Assembly: GCF_030161595.1 (NCBI RefSeq) | Contig: NZ_BSUM01000001.1 | Coordinates: forward strand, 124,001 to 188,000 | Direction: 5' to 3' | Source of the DNA: Litorihabitans aurantiacus | GTDB taxonomy: Bacteria; Actinomycetota; Actinomycetes; Actinomycetales; Beutenbergiaceae | Length of the DNA stretch: 64,000 nt | Shown: positions 1 to 9,126 of the stretch, one piece after another | Numbering within the stretch: position 1 is the first letter of the stretch | Layout of the letters: the number at the start of each line of letters is the position of its first letter | The notes under the pieces: model-generated | Told to the model about the DNA's origin: nothing | What the model saw: only the letters and a program-made list of their open reading frames with translations | The model's database searches: none | Position numbers and translations under genes: made by a program

Positions 1-708
1 GCGCTCGAGCGGGCCGCGCGTGGCGAGCGCGCCGAGCTCGCGCTGCTGCGGCGCGGACCGCGCGCGGGCGCCCTCGTCGAACCCCGCTGCGCCGCCGAGG
101 ACGAGGACCCGCTCGTGCTGCAGCACCGCCGTCGCCCGCATCTCACGATCCTCGGCGCCGGGCGGTACGCCCCCGCGCTCTGCCGCCTCGCCGCCGCCGC
201 GGGGCACACCGTGACCGTCGTCGACCCCTCCGCGCTCCTGGCGACCCCCGCCCGCTTCCCGGACGCGACCCGCGTCGTCGTTGCCGATCTCGCGGCGCAC
301 CTCGCGACCCGCGACGGTGCCGACGAAGGCGCGGCCGACGCCGTCGTCGTCCTCGCCCACGACGACCGCGTCGCCGTCCCCGCCCTCGCCACCGCCCTGA
401 CCACCGCGCTCGCGCGGGACGGCTACGTCGGTGCGACGGCGTCGCGCGCCACCGCCGCCCGCCGCCGCACCGCCCTGCGCGCCGCCGGTGTCCCCGGCGC
501 CGCGATCGCCCGGCTGCGGTCCCCGATCGGGCTCGACCTCGGAGGCGAGGACGAGACCGCCACCGCGCTCGCGATCGTGGCGGAGCTCGCCGCGGTGCGG
601 CACGCCGCCTCGGCGCGCCCCCTGCGCGAGGGCCGCGGTCCGGTGCGCGCGAGGAGCACTGGCGGGCACGCACGGATCGATCAGCAGCGAAGTGGAGCAG
701 TCGCATGA
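1..708 (+). CDS. XdhC/CoxI-family xanthine dehydrogenase maturation factor, C-terminal part (5' truncated by window edge)
   Basis: The frame is open from base 1, so the start lies outside the window; about 235 residues are visible. A Rossmann-like segment begins near residue 45 (LTILGAGRYAPALCRLAAAA), followed by VTVVDPSALL, a VVVLAHDDRVAVPALATAL stretch and a late GLDLGGEDETATALAIVAEL motif. This is the layout of the C-terminal domain of XdhC/CoxI proteins, which load sulfurated molybdenum cofactor into xanthine dehydrogenase. Its stop overlaps the next start by 4 bp (ATGA), so it is probably translationally coupled to the deaminase and dehydrogenase subunits downstream. The family assignment rests on motif and context; the N-terminal XdhC domain cannot be seen. 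Confidence 0.8.
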   Translation, partial: ALERAARGERAELALLRRGPRAGALVEPRCAAEDEDPLVLQHRRRPHLTILGAGRYAPALCRLAAAAGHTVTVVDPSALLATPARFPDATRVVVADLAAHLATRDGADEGAADAVVVLAHDDRVAVPALATALTTALARDGYVGATASRATAARRRTALRAAGVPGAAIARLRSPIGLDLGGEDETATALAIVAELAAVRHAASARPLREGRGPVRARSTGGHARIDQQRSGAVA

Positions 709-2099
709 CCAGCACGACCAGCAGCACCAGCACGACCCGCACGACCCGCACGGTGATCGAGAACGGCTACGTCGCCACGGTCGACGCCTCGGGCAGCGAG
801 CACGCGCGCGGCCACGTCGTGCTCGAGGCGGGGCGGATCCTCGCCGTCGGCGACGGCCCCGCCCCGGCGCACCTGCGCGAGGGCGCGCACGTCGTCGACG
901 CCACCGGCTGCCTCGTCACGCCCGGGCTGATCAACACGCACCACCACCTGTACCAGTGGCTCACGCGTGGCTACGCGCAGGACGCGATCCTGTTCGACTG
1001 GCTCACGGCCCTGTACCCGCTGTGGTCCCGCATCGACGCGGACCTCACCGGCGCGGGCGCGGCCGGCGCGATGGCGGTGCTGGCCCGCTCGGGCTGCACC
1101 ACCGTGGGCGACCACCACTACATCTTCCCGGCCGGGTCGGGCGACATCATGGGCGCCCTCGTGCACGCCGCCGCGCGCGTCGGGGTCCGCCTGCACGCCA
1201 CGCGCGGGTCCATGGACCTGGGCGCCTCGCAGGGTGGACTGCCGCCGGACTTCGCCGTCGAGACCACCGCGGCGGCCCTCGCGGCCTCGCACGACGCCGT
1301 CGTCACGCATCACGACGACGCGCCCGACGCGATGGTCAAGATCGCGATCGCCCCGTGCTCGCCGTTCTCCGTGACCGCCGACCTGCTGCGCGAGGCCGCC
1401 GTCCTCGCGCGCGACCTCGAGGTGCGGCTGCACACGCACGCCTCCGAGACGATCGAGGAGGACGCCTACTGCGCCGAGCACTTCGGCCGCACCCCGACGC
1501 AGTACCTCGAGGACCTCGGCTGGCTCGGGCCGGACGTGTGGATGGCGCACTGCGTGCACCTCGACGCGCCCGCGATCGAGCGCTACGCGGCCACCGGGAC
1601 CGGCGTCGCGCACTGCCCGTCCTCCAACGGGCGCCTGGCCGCGGGGATCGCGCCGGTGCGCGACCTGCTGGCGGCGGGCGTCGCCGTCGGGCTCGGGGTC
1701 GACGGCGCGGCCTCCAACGAGTCGGGCCAGCTCGGCGTCGAGATCCGCGAGTCCGTGCTCATGAACCGCCTGCGCACCGGCGCCGACTCGCTCGGCGTGC
1801 GCGCCGCGCTGCGGATGGCGACGGCGGGCGGCGCCCGCGTGCTCGGCCGCGCCGACCACCTGGGCTCGCTCGAGGTCGGCAAGCTCGCCGACCTCGTGGT
1901 CTGGCGCGTGGACGGCGTGGAGCACGCCGGCATCCTCGACCCGGTCGCCGCGCTCGGGCTCGGGGCACTCCCGCCGATCGCGCTCAGCCTCGTGGGCGGT
2001 GCGCCCGTGGTGGTCGACGGCGCGCTCGCGACCGGCGAGCAGGACGTGATCGCGCGCGAGGTGGCGGCCGCCTCGCGCGCCCTGGCGGAGCGGGCCTAG
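705..2099 (+). CDS. 8-oxoguanine deaminase (amidohydrolase superfamily)
   Basis: A 464-residue metal-dependent amidohydrolase of the TrzN/AtzA/8-oxoguanine deaminase group. Visible metal and catalytic motifs are the His cluster in INTHHHLYQW (about residue 78), LHTHASET with His243/His245, MAHCVHLD, and the Asp in GLGVDGAASNES (about 332). Product family members convert 8-oxoguanine to urate plus ammonia, and the position directly upstream of xanthine dehydrogenase subunits supports a purine substrate. The start ATG overlaps the stop of the XdhC-like gene. The first 16 residues are almost all Ser/Thr and look like an unstructured tail. A guanine or other aminohydrolase function is possible, but length and motif spacing fit 8-oxoguanine deaminases best. 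Confidence 0.82.
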   Translation: MTSTTSSTSTTRTTRTVIENGYVATVDASGSEHARGHVVLEAGRILAVGDGPAPAHLREGAHVVDATGCLVTPGLINTHHHLYQWLTRGYAQDAILFDWLTALYPLWSRIDADLTGAGAAGAMAVLARSGCTTVGDHHYIFPAGSGDIMGALVHAAARVGVRLHATRGSMDLGASQGGLPPDFAVETTAAALAASHDAVVTHHDDAPDAMVKIAIAPCSPFSVTADLLREAAVLARDLEVRLHTHASETIEEDAYCAEHFGRTPTQYLEDLGWLGPDVWMAHCVHLDAPAIERYAATGTGVAHCPSSNGRLAAGIAPVRDLLAAGVAVGLGVDGAASNESGQLGVEIRESVLMNRLRTGADSLGVRAALRMATAGGARVLGRADHLGSLEVGKLADLVVWRVDGVEHAGILDPVAALGLGALPPIALSLVGGAPVVVDGALATGEQDVIAREVAAASRALAERA

Positions 2100-2101
2100 G
2101 C

Positions 2102-3004
2102 GTGGACGTCGTCACGATCACGTCCTTCCGACGTGCCCGCACGCGCGAGGACCTCGCACTCGCACCCGGCGAGGCCGTGATGGCGGGCGGCACGTGGCTC
2201 ATGAGCGAGCCGCAGCCGCGCACCACCGGCTTCGTGGACCTCACCACGATGGGCTGGCCCGACGTCGAGGTGAGCGAGGCGGGCCTCCGGATCGGTGCGA
2301 CGTGCACGATCGAGACCCTGGTGGAGTGGGCGCGCGGGGCGGCGACGCCGCGCACCGCGGCGCTCCCGCCGGCGCCCGCCGACTGGTGCGCGCTCGACCT
2401 CGCCTCCCGCGCCGCGAACGCTCTGCTGGCCTCGTTCAAGATCTGGGCGACGGCGACCGTCGGCGGCAACGTGTGCCAGTCGTTCGCGGCGGCCGCGATG
2501 GTCTCGTTCGCGGCGGGGCTCGACGGTGTCGCCCACTGCTGGGCCGCCGACGGCACCGACCGGCGTCTCCCGGTCGCCGACCTGATCACCGGGAACGCGC
2601 GCAACGCGCTGCGACCGGGCGAGGTGCTGCGCGCCGTCGAGATCCCCGCGATCGCGCTGCGCGCCCGCACGAGCCTGCACAAGATCGCGCTCGCCGAGCT
2701 CGGCCGCTCCGGCGCGGTGGTGACCGGACGGCTCGAGACGCCGGCCGACGGGGGCGGCGTCGTCATCGGCATCACGGCGGCGACCCGGACGCCCGTGCTG
2801 CTGCGCTACGACGCCCTGCCGTCGGCGGACGCGCTGCGGCGCGACGTCGAGGCGGCGCCGGGCTACTACAGCGACCCGCTCGGGCCCGCGGACTGGCGCC
2901 GCGCCGTCAGCGCCGTGCTCGCCCTGCGGGTGCGCGAGGACCTCGCGGGCGGCCCGGGTAGTTCGGGCGGGGCTGTCGGGTCGGGGACGAGGGTCGCGGC
3001 ATGA
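2102..3004 (+). CDS. Xanthine dehydrogenase FAD-binding subunit
   Basis: GTG start two bases after the deaminase stop; 300 residues, the normal size for a separate FAD subunit of the xanthine dehydrogenase/CO dehydrogenase CutM family. Family features are the N-terminal [18 protein letters not shown] (FAD-binding loop equivalent to AGGTDL), a central region with [15 protein letters not shown] (equivalent to the GGNIA motif) and a late [17 protein letters not shown] segment. It passes electrons from the Fe-S clusters to FAD and NAD+. The stop overlaps the start of the Fe-S/molybdenum gene by 4 bp. The end is low-complexity Gly/Ser. Confidence 0.85.
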   Translation: MDVVTITSFRRARTREDLALAPGEAVMAGGTWLMSEPQPRTTGFVDLTTMGWPDVEVSEAGLRIGATCTIETLVEWARGAATPRTAALPPAPADWCALDLASRAANALLASFKIWATATVGGNVCQSFAAAAMVSFAAGLDGVAHCWAADGTDRRLPVADLITGNARNALRPGEVLRAVEIPAIALRARTSLHKIALAELGRSGAVVTGRLETPADGGGVVIGITAATRTPVLLRYDALPSADALRRDVEAAPGYYSDPLGPADWRRAVSAVLALRVREDLAGGPGSSGGAVGSGTRVAA

Positions 3005-5916
3005 GGCTCACGGTCAACGACTCCGAGGTCGAGACGCCGCCGCCCGCGCCCGGCCAGTGCCTGCGCACGCTGCTGCGCGCCAGCGGTCACACCGAGGTCA
3101 AGAAGGGGTGCGACGCCGGGGACTGCGGCGCCTGCTCGGTGCTGCTCGACGGCCGGCCCGTGCACTCCTGCCTCATCCCGGCCGTGCGGGCCGAGGGGCG
3201 CAGCGTCACGACGGCGGCCGGGCTCGCCCCCGGGGACGAGCTGCACCCCGTGCAGGAGGAGCTCGTCGAGCGGTTCGGGTTCCAGTGCGGCTTCTGCACG
3301 CCCGGGATGAGCGTGACGGCGGCGTCGCTGGCGCCGTCGGACCTGCCCGACCTCGAACGACGGATGAAGGGCAACCTGTGCCGGTGCACGGGGTACCGGC
3401 CGGTCCGCGAGTCGATCTGCGCGGGGGTGCGGCGGGCGGGCGGCGCCGAGGTGACGGAGGGCGACGGCGGAGGTGAGCCTGCGCCGTCGGGCTGCGGGGG
3501 TGGGGGAGTCGCGGGAGGCTGCGGCGGGTGTGCGCTGGGGGAGGCCGCGCCGTCGCGCGCGTCGGTCGAGGCCGAGCCCGAGTCGGACTCGATGGAAGAG
3601 GGGGTCGGCGTCTCGGTCCGGCCGCCGCGCGGACGAGCGATCGTGCAGGGCCTCGAGCCGTACACGTTCGACACGGTCGTGCCCGGGGCGCTGACGCTGC
3701 GCGTGGTCGGCTCGCCGCACGCGCACGCGCGGGTGGTCGGCATCGACGCGGCGGCGGCGCGGGCGGTCCCCGGCGTCGTCGCGATCCTCACCCACGAGGA
3801 CACCCCGGCGCGCCGCTACTCCACGGCCCGGCACCAGTTCCGCGACGACGACCCCGACGACACGCGGATGCTCGACGACGTCGTGCGGCACGTCGGGCAG
3901 CGCGTGGTCGCCGTCGTGGCCGAGAGCGCCGAGGCGGCCGCGCGGGCGTGCGCGCTCGTGGAGGTGACCTACGAGGTGCTGCCCGCGGTGCTCGACCCGG
4001 AGGCGGCGCGCGGGCCGGGGGCACCGCTGATCCACCCCGACCTCGACGAGCGCGACCGCGTGCACGACAGCTCGCGGAACGTCGTCGCCGCGCTGCACGG
4101 TGGTTACGGGGGCGACGTCGACGAGGCGCTCGCGGCCAGCGCCGTCACGGTGGGTGGGACGTGGCGCACCAGCCGGGTGAGCCACTCCCAGCTCGAGACC
4201 CACGGGTCGATCGGCTGGCTGGAGGACGACGGGCGCCTCGTGATCCGCTCCAGCACGCAGGTGCCGTTCCTCGTGCGCGACGAGCTGGCGCTCATTCTGG
4301 ACCGGCCGCGCGAGAGCGTGCGCGTGTTCGCGGCGCGCGTGGGCGGCGGGTTCGGCGGCAAGCAGGAGATCTTCACCGAGGACCTCGTGGCCCTCGCGGT
4401 GCTGCGTACCGGGCGGCCGGTGGCCTACGAGTTCACGCGGCACGACGAGTTCGTGCGGTCCTCCGTGCGGCACCCGATGCGGGTGGCGGTCACGCTCGGC
4501 GCCGACGAGAGCGGCGTGCTCACCGCGATGAAGGTCGACGTGCTCAGCGACACCGGCGCCTACGGCAACCACGCGATCGGCGTGATGTTCCACGGCTGCT
4601 CGGAGTCGATCGCGGTCTACCGGTCGCCGGTCGTGCGGGTGGACGCCGAGGCCGTCTACACCAACAACATCCCCTCGGGCGCGTTCCGCGGGTACGGCCT
4701 GGGGCAGGTGATCCTCGGCGTCGAGTCGGCGATGGACCTGCTCGCGCAGCGGCTCGGGATGGACCCGTTCGAGCTGCGGCGGCGCAACGTCGTCGCGCAC
4801 GGGGATCCGGTGCACGTGACGCACGAGCACCACGAGGAGGACATCGTCTGGGGCAGCTACGGGCTGGACCAGTGCCTCGACCTCGCGCAGGCCGCGCTGG
4901 CGCGGGGCAACGGCGTCGAGGCGCCGGCCGGATGGGCCGTGGGGGAGGGGATGGCGCTGTCGATGCTGTCCACGATGGCGCCGCGCGGGCACTTCTCGGA
5001 CGCGAACGTGACGCTGCGGCCGGACGGCGTGCTGGTGTGCGACGTCGGATCGGCCGAGTTCGGCAACGGCAGCGCGACCGCGCACCGGCAGATCGCGGCG
5101 AGCGTGCTCGGTGTGGGGGGCGACCGGCTCGAGCTCCGGCGCTCCGACACGGATCTGGTGGGGCACGACACGGGGGCGTTCGCGTCGTCGGGCATCACCG
5201 TGGCGGGGCGGGCGCTGCACGCGGCGTGCCTGCGGATGCGGGAGCTCGTGGCGCGGGTCGCGCGGGAGGTGGTGGCGGGCGACGGCGCGGGGGCGGGCGG
5301 CGGTGGCGACGTGCCCGCGGAGGTGGGCGACGCCGTCGTGCTCGGGAGGGAGGGTGCCGTGATCGGCGGGACGACCGTGGCGTGGGCAGACCTGATCGCG
5401 GCGGCCGCCCCCGAGGATCTCGTGACCGAGGGACTGCGGGTGAGCGTGGAGGAGCGGGCGTACGTGCGGTCGCTGGCGTTCAACGTGCACGCGGCGCGGG
5501 TGGCGGTCGACGTCGAGACGGGTGCCGTGAAGGTGCTGCAGTCGATCCAGTCGGCCGATGCCGGGACGCTGATCAACCCGGCGCAGGTGCGCGGGCAGGT
5601 CGAGGGCGGGGCGGCGCAGGGGCTCGGGAGCGCGTTGCTCGAGGAGGTGATGGTGGACGAGACGGGCACGGTGACGTCGCCGGTGTTCCGGTTCTACCGG
5701 GTGCCGCAGATGGCCGACGTGCCGCTGACCGAGGTCTACCTCGCCGAGACGCGCGACGAGCTGGGGCCGTTCGGTGCCAAGTCGATGAGCGAGTCGCCGT
5801 ACAACCCGGTGGCGCCGGCGATCGGGAACGCGATCGCGCGGGCGACCGGGGCGCGGGTCTACACGCAGCCGTTCTCCCGGGACCGGGTGTGGCGGGCGGC
5901 GGCCGGGCGGGACTGA
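3001..5916 (+). CDS. Xanthine dehydrogenase, fused [2Fe-2S] and molybdopterin-binding subunits
   Basis: A 971-residue reading frame. Residues 1-140 are the iron-sulfur subunit: C37-x4-C42-x2-C45 with C57 for the plant-type cluster, then C96/C99 and C127/C129 for the second cluster (CGFC, CRCTGYR). Residues from about 200 are the molybdenum subunit, with VGGGFGGKQ at 447-455, [11 protein letters not shown] and a C-terminal [12 protein letters not shown] in which Glu931 is in the position of the catalytic base. The enzyme oxidises hypoxanthine/xanthine to urate. Residues about 141-200 form an odd Gly/Cys/Glu-rich linker. This linker contains a GTGA (3473-3476) and a five-G run (3537-3541) of the kind that has lost a base elsewhere in this window, so the fusion could be two coupled genes joined by sequence errors. 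Confidence 0.85.
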   Translation: MRLTVNDSEVETPPPAPGQCLRTLLRASGHTEVKKGCDAGDCGACSVLLDGRPVHSCLIPAVRAEGRSVTTAAGLAPGDELHPVQEELVERFGFQCGFCTPGMSVTAASLAPSDLPDLERRMKGNLCRCTGYRPVRESICAGVRRAGGAEVTEGDGGGEPAPSGCGGGGVAGGCGGCALGEAAPSRASVEAEPESDSMEEGVGVSVRPPRGRAIVQGLEPYTFDTVVPGALTLRVVGSPHAHARVVGIDAAAARAVPGVVAILTHEDTPARRYSTARHQFRDDDPDDTRMLDDVVRHVGQRVVAVVAESAEAAARACALVEVTYEVLPAVLDPEAARGPGAPLIHPDLDERDRVHDSSRNVVAALHGGYGGDVDEALAASAVTVGGTWRTSRVSHSQLETHGSIGWLEDDGRLVIRSSTQVPFLVRDELALILDRPRESVRVFAARVGGGFGGKQEIFTEDLVALAVLRTGRPVAYEFTRHDEFVRSSVRHPMRVAVTLGADESGVLTAMKVDVLSDTGAYGNHAIGVMFHGCSESIAVYRSPVVRVDAEAVYTNNIPSGAFRGYGLGQVILGVESAMDLLAQRLGMDPFELRRRNVVAHGDPVHVTHEHHEEDIVWGSYGLDQCLDLAQAALARGNGVEAPAGWAVGEGMALSMLSTMAPRGHFSDANVTLRPDGVLVCDVGSAEFGNGSATAHRQIAASVLGVGGDRLELRRSDTDLVGHDTGAFASSGITVAGRALHAACLRMRELVARVAREVVAGDGAGAGGGGDVPAEVGDAVVLGREGAVIGGTTVAWADLIAAAAPEDLVTEGLRVSVEERAYVRSLAFNVHAARVAVDVETGAVKVLQSIQSADAGTLINPAQVRGQVEGGAAQGLGSALLEEVMVDETGTVTSPVFRFYRVPQMADVPLTEVYLAETRDELGPFGAKSMSESPYNPVAPAIGNAIARATGARVYTQPFSRDRVWRAAAGRD

Positions 5917-5974
5917 CGCCGGGCGGTGGTGACGCCGGGCGGTGCTGACGCCGGGCGGTGCTGACGCCGGGCGC
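5914..5974 (+). repeat. 16-bp tandem repeat beginning in the xdh stop codon
   Basis: The unit TGACGCCGGGCGGTGC starts at 5914, 5930, 5946 and, truncated, 5962. The first TGA is the stop codon of the xanthine dehydrogenase gene, so each repeat carries a stop codon. No function is evident. Confidence 0.8.
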
Positions 5975-6119
5975 CGGCCAATCCCTGGGCGAACGGCGTC
6001 GGCGGTGGCTTGCACCGCCGGCGCCGCAGCCGTCGGCCGCCGCCATCGCTGGCGTTGCCGGCTCCACCGGTGTCAGCGGGGTCACTGGCGCCGCCGGCCG
6101 AGCCCGCGCTGCCGCGTAG

Positions 6120-6186
6120 CTCACGCCGTGCGCAATTCTTGCTGCTTCGTGGGTGCTGAAGCAGCACAAACTGCGCACGGCGTGAG
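6120..6186. repeat. 67-bp inverted repeat, copy 1 (convergent gap)
   Basis: Two 29-bp arms flank the 9-base loop GTGGGTGCT, with three mismatches between arms. It lies between the convergent ends of the xdh gene and the ABC permease. A second copy with 61 of 67 identical bases sits at 6348-6414. It may act as a bidirectional terminator, but there is no T tract. The first 200 bp of this 507-bp gap, between the 16-bp repeats and this element, hold nothing I recognise. Confidence 0.85.
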
Positions 6187-6247
6187 TGGGCCGGGTGGCG
6201 TCGGTCGTGGGCCACGCGGGCATCGGGGCGGGCGTCCCGGGCTTGGG

Positions 6248-6296
6248 TGCGCACAGATGGGGTCTTCTGCGGCTCTGATGAACCGATTCGTGCGCA
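6248..6296. repeat. 49-bp imperfect inverted repeat, family shared with 34904-34952
   Basis: Arms begin TGCGCAC and end GTGCGCA. About 36 of 49 bases match the perfect palindrome at 34904-34952, which also sits in a convergent gap. The central bases differ most, and the arms here have about five mismatches, as if this copy has decayed. Confidence 0.75.
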
Positions 6297-6347
6297 GCGA
6301 ACGGTGTCGGCGGTCCGCCGCTCCGCAGGCCCGCCTCACCCGCGAAA

Positions 6348-6414
6348 CTCACGCCGTGCGCAGTTTCTGCTGCTTCGTGGGTGCTGAAGCAGCAGAAACT
6401 GCGCACGGGGTGGG
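6348..6414. repeat. 67-bp inverted repeat, copy 2
   Basis: Same loop (GTGGGTGCT) and nearly the same arms as 6120-6186. Only the outermost bases of the arms mismatch. It ends 9 bp before the stop codon of the permease gene on the - strand, a position expected of a terminator hairpin for that operon. Confidence 0.85.
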
Positions 6415-6423
6415 TGGGCCGGG

Positions 6424-7323
6424 TCAGACGCCCTTGCGGGGCGTCATCCCCATCCGGGCCAGCACCACGTTCTCCGCGATCTGCACCACGTTGTAGAGCA
6501 CCAGCGAGACGGCCGTGATGCCCGCCACGGACGCCCACAGCGCCGTGAACTGCGCCTGCGGGATGAAGCCGCCGATGGACCCGCCGACGCCGCCGCCCGT
6601 CGCCAGCCACTCGGCCAGCAGGGCGCCGGTGATCGCACCCGGCACCGAGATCCGCACGGCCGCGAAGAACGCCGGGAGCGAGGACGGGACGGCGACCAGC
6701 CGCAGCCTCGTCAGCGTGCCGCCGCCGTAGACGGCGATCAGGTCGTTCATCTGGGTGGCGGCCGAGCGCAGCCCGAAGGAGATCGTCACCAGCGCGGGGA
6801 ACAGCACGACGATCCCGCCGATGACGGCGATCGTGGCGTTCCCGCGACCGAAGATCAGGATGATCACGGGCGCCATCGCGATGAGCGGCACGGAGCGCAG
6901 GAGCATGGCCGCGGGCATGATCGAGTGTTCGACGCCCTTGCTGAGCTGGAACGACAGCGCGCCGACCGTCGCGGCCACGAGGCCCGAGATGAAACCGATG
7001 CCGGCGTGCCCGAGCGTCACCATCACGTTGCCGCCGATGAGCGCCCGGTTGTCCGCGGCGGCCGGGACGGTGGTGAAGTAGTTCCACACGTCGACCGGGT
7101 TCTTGGCGATCAGCGGCGAGATGTCGAAGACCGCGAGCACCCCGAACCACAGCACGACGACCGCCACGATCGTCAGGGCGAACGTCGACACCGAGCGCGT
7201 CAGCGCGGCGGTCACCGCGCGGCGCGCCTCGCGGCTGACGCGCGAGGTCACGACCTCGGGCTCGTCCGCGGAACCGGGCCGGTCGGTGGATCCGGGCGGG
7301 GCGGCCGTCACGTCGGTGCTCAC
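6424..7323 (-). CDS. ABC transporter permease (NitT/TauT-type), second permease
   Basis: A 299-residue integral membrane protein from GTG 7323, whose GTGA would overlap the upstream permease stop. It has five to six hydrophobic helices and the binding-protein-dependent transport signature near AVYGGGTLTRLRLVAVPSSL (EAA loop contacting the ATPase). The N-terminal 40 residues are hydrophilic and Pro/Thr-rich. It is the last gene of the lipoprotein-ATPase-permease-permease operon. The two permeases are clearly different in sequence, so they should form a heterodimer. The substrate is not shown by sequence; the setting among purine-degradation genes suggests a purine, ureide or related N compound. 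Confidence 0.85.
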   Translation of the reverse strand: MSTDVTAAPPGSTDRPGSADEPEVVTSRVSREARRAVTAALTRSVSTFALTIVAVVVLWFGVLAVFDISPLIAKNPVDVWNYFTTVPAAADNRALIGGNVMVTLGHAGIGFISGLVAATVGALSFQLSKGVEHSIMPAAMLLRSVPLIAMAPVIILIFGRGNATIAVIGGIVVLFPALVTISFGLRSAATQMNDLIAVYGGGTLTRLRLVAVPSSLPAFFAAVRISVPGAITGALLAEWLATGGGVGGSIGGFIPQAQFTALWASVAGITAVSLVLYNVVQIAENVVLARMGMTPRKGV

Positions 7324-8242
7324 TCCTCCGCCCCCTCGACCACGGTGCGACGAACCGGGCGACAAGACCGACGAGCGCGAAGCCCGCCAGCGCGACGAGC
7401 CCGCTCGCCAGTGCCAGGGCCCACACCCGCGGGGCGTCGGAGTTCTGCATCGCGAGCGTCATCGCCAGGCCGACGCCCGCCTCGATCTTGCCGAAGAACT
7501 CGCCGAGCACCGCGCCGAGGAAGGCGGCCGGGACGGCGATCTGCAGGCCGTTGAGGATGGCGGGCAGCGCCGCCACGAGGCGCACCTTGATCAGCTGGGT
7601 GAACCGGCTGCCGCCGTAGACGGCGACGAGGTCGAGCGCCGAGCCGTCGGCGGACTTCAGGCCCAGGAGGGTCGCGACGACGGTGGTGAAGAAGACCGAC
7701 AGGGCTGCCAGCAGGACGGCCACCCCCGAGGGGTCACCCGCCCCGGGCGGCTGGATGAGCACGACGGCGAGCAGGCCGACCGCGACGATCGGGATGCAGT
7801 AGGTGATGATCGCGAGCTGCGTGATCAGCGCCTCGAGCTGCGGGATGACGAGCACCAGGCCCGAGAGCACGAGCGCCAGCAGGTTCCCCCAGAGGTAACC
7901 CATCCCCGCCGCGCCCAGCGTCACCGAGAAGTTGCGCCAGAAGTAGGCCCACCCCGCCTCGCCGAACTCGGCGAGGACCTGCGGCGGCGTCGGGATCGCT
8001 TGGACGTTCCCGGTGCCCACGCTCGACAGGACGGTCGCGGCCAGGAGCCACCAGAGTCCGATCAGGGCGACGCCGCCGAGCACGCCGACCGCCCACGGCG
8101 GGAGCCCGGAACGGGGTCCGGTCCGCCCGGAACCCGAACCCGACCCCGCACCCGCCGCCGGATCCGAGGACCCGGGTGCGGGGGCGCCGCCGGGCCCGAA
8201 CGCCGGCGCGGCGGGCGTGGAGTCCGTCGCGCTAGTGGTCAT
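7320..8242 (-). CDS. ABC transporter permease (NitT/TauT-type), first permease; 3' end frameshifted
   Basis: ATG 8242 overlaps the stop of the ATPase gene by 11 bp. The protein has a Pro/Gly-rich N terminus, then several membrane helices and the EAA-type loop [21 protein letters not shown]. The frame runs past its natural end without a stop and continues through the next gene as an Arg-rich artefact. Adding one C to the five-C run at 7331-7335 would end the protein ...APWSRGAEE with TGA at 7322-7320, overlapping the GTG of the next permease in the coupled arrangement seen throughout this operon. I therefore place the end there. Without the correction there is no credible stop. Confidence 0.8.
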
Positions 8243-9125
8243 CGGTGCCACTCCTGCCCGATCCGAAGAGGATCTCCGAGGCGGCGTCGACGTACCCGTG
8301 GAACTCGGGCGTCCGCATCATCTCGGGCGTGCGCGGGCGAGGGAGGTCGATGTCGAGGACCTCCTTGACCCGGCCGGGCCGCGGACTCATCACCGCGACC
8401 CGGTCGGACAGGAAGATCGCCTCCGAGATGCCGTGCGTGACCAGCAGCGTGGTGGCCGGGCGCTCGGTCCAGATGCGCAGCAGCTCGAGGTTGAGGCGCT
8501 GCCGCGTCATGTCGTCGAGCGCGCCGAACGGCTCGTCGAACAGCAGCACGCCGGGGCGCAGGATCAGCGAGCGCGCGATCGACACGCGCTGCCGCATGCC
8601 GCCCGAGAGCTGCGCCGGCCTGGCCTTCTCGAACCCGGTGAGACCGACGAGGTCGATCATCTCCTTCACGTAGGCGTGGTCCACGCTGCGCCCGGCGACC
8701 TCGAACGGGAGGCGGACGTTGGACAGGACGCTGCGCCACGGCAGCAGCGCCGAGTCCTGGAACGCGATCCCCAGGTGGTTCCCCTTGCGCAGCTCGTACG
8801 GCGACATCCCGTCCACGAGCGCGGTGCCGCCCGTGGGCTGCTCGAGTCCCGCGAGGATCCGCAGGATCGTCGACTTCCCGCACCCCGAGGGGCCGAGCAG
8901 CGACAGGAACGTGCCCTGGTCGGTGAACAGGTCGGTGTCCTGGAGCGCCGTGACGCTCCGACGGCCCGACGTGAAGACCTTCGACAGGCCCTCCAGCCGC
9001 AGGCCGGTGCCGAGGCTCGCCGTCGTGCGCGAGCCCTGCGACGGTGAGCCGGACGTGTCGAAGGCGTCCGCCGTCGTGGTCGTGCCGCCGGTGGTCGTGG
9101 TGCCGCCCGTGTCCACGCCGCCCAC
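8232..9125 (-). CDS. ABC transporter ATP-binding protein (NitT/TauT-type)
   Basis: A 297-residue ATPase with Walker [11 protein letters not shown]-loop FQDSALLPW, signature LSGGMRQR, Walker [13 protein letters not shown] and the H-loop THGISEA. It energises import by the two permeases downstream. The GTG start is one base after the stop of the substrate-binding lipoprotein; a second GTG three codons in has a better upstream purine-rich stretch, so the exact start is open. The first 45 residues are Thr/Gly-rich and not part of the conserved domain. Confidence 0.92.
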   Translation of the reverse strand: MGGVDTGGTTTTGGTTTTADAFDTSGSPSQGSRTTASLGTGLRLEGLSKVFTSGRRSVTALQDTDLFTDQGTFLSLLGPSGCGKSTILRILAGLEQPTGGTALVDGMSPYELRKGNHLGIAFQDSALLPWRSVLSNVRLPFEVAGRSVDHAYVKEMIDLVGLTGFEKARPAQLSGGMRQRVSIARSLILRPGVLLFDEPFGALDDMTRQRLNLELLRIWTERPATTLLVTHGISEAIFLSDRVAVMSPRPGRVKEVLDIDLPRPRTPEMMRTPEFHGYVDAASEILFGSGRSGTDDH

Positions 9126-9126
9126 C

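Noticed and set aside
2866..6015. A 1049-residue - strand frame opposite xanthine dehydrogenase
   Set aside because: His/Arg/Val-rich composition typical of antisense reading in G+C-rich genes, with no motifs.
5917..6423. An attachment site or insertion sequence in the xdh/importer gap
   Set aside because: Hairpins are present, but no transposase, integrase, tRNA or target-site duplication could be found.
5573..8251. A single 892-residue transporter reading frame on the - strand
   Set aside because: After about residue 307 it is an Arg-rich out-of-frame reading of the next permease; a lost base removed the true stop.
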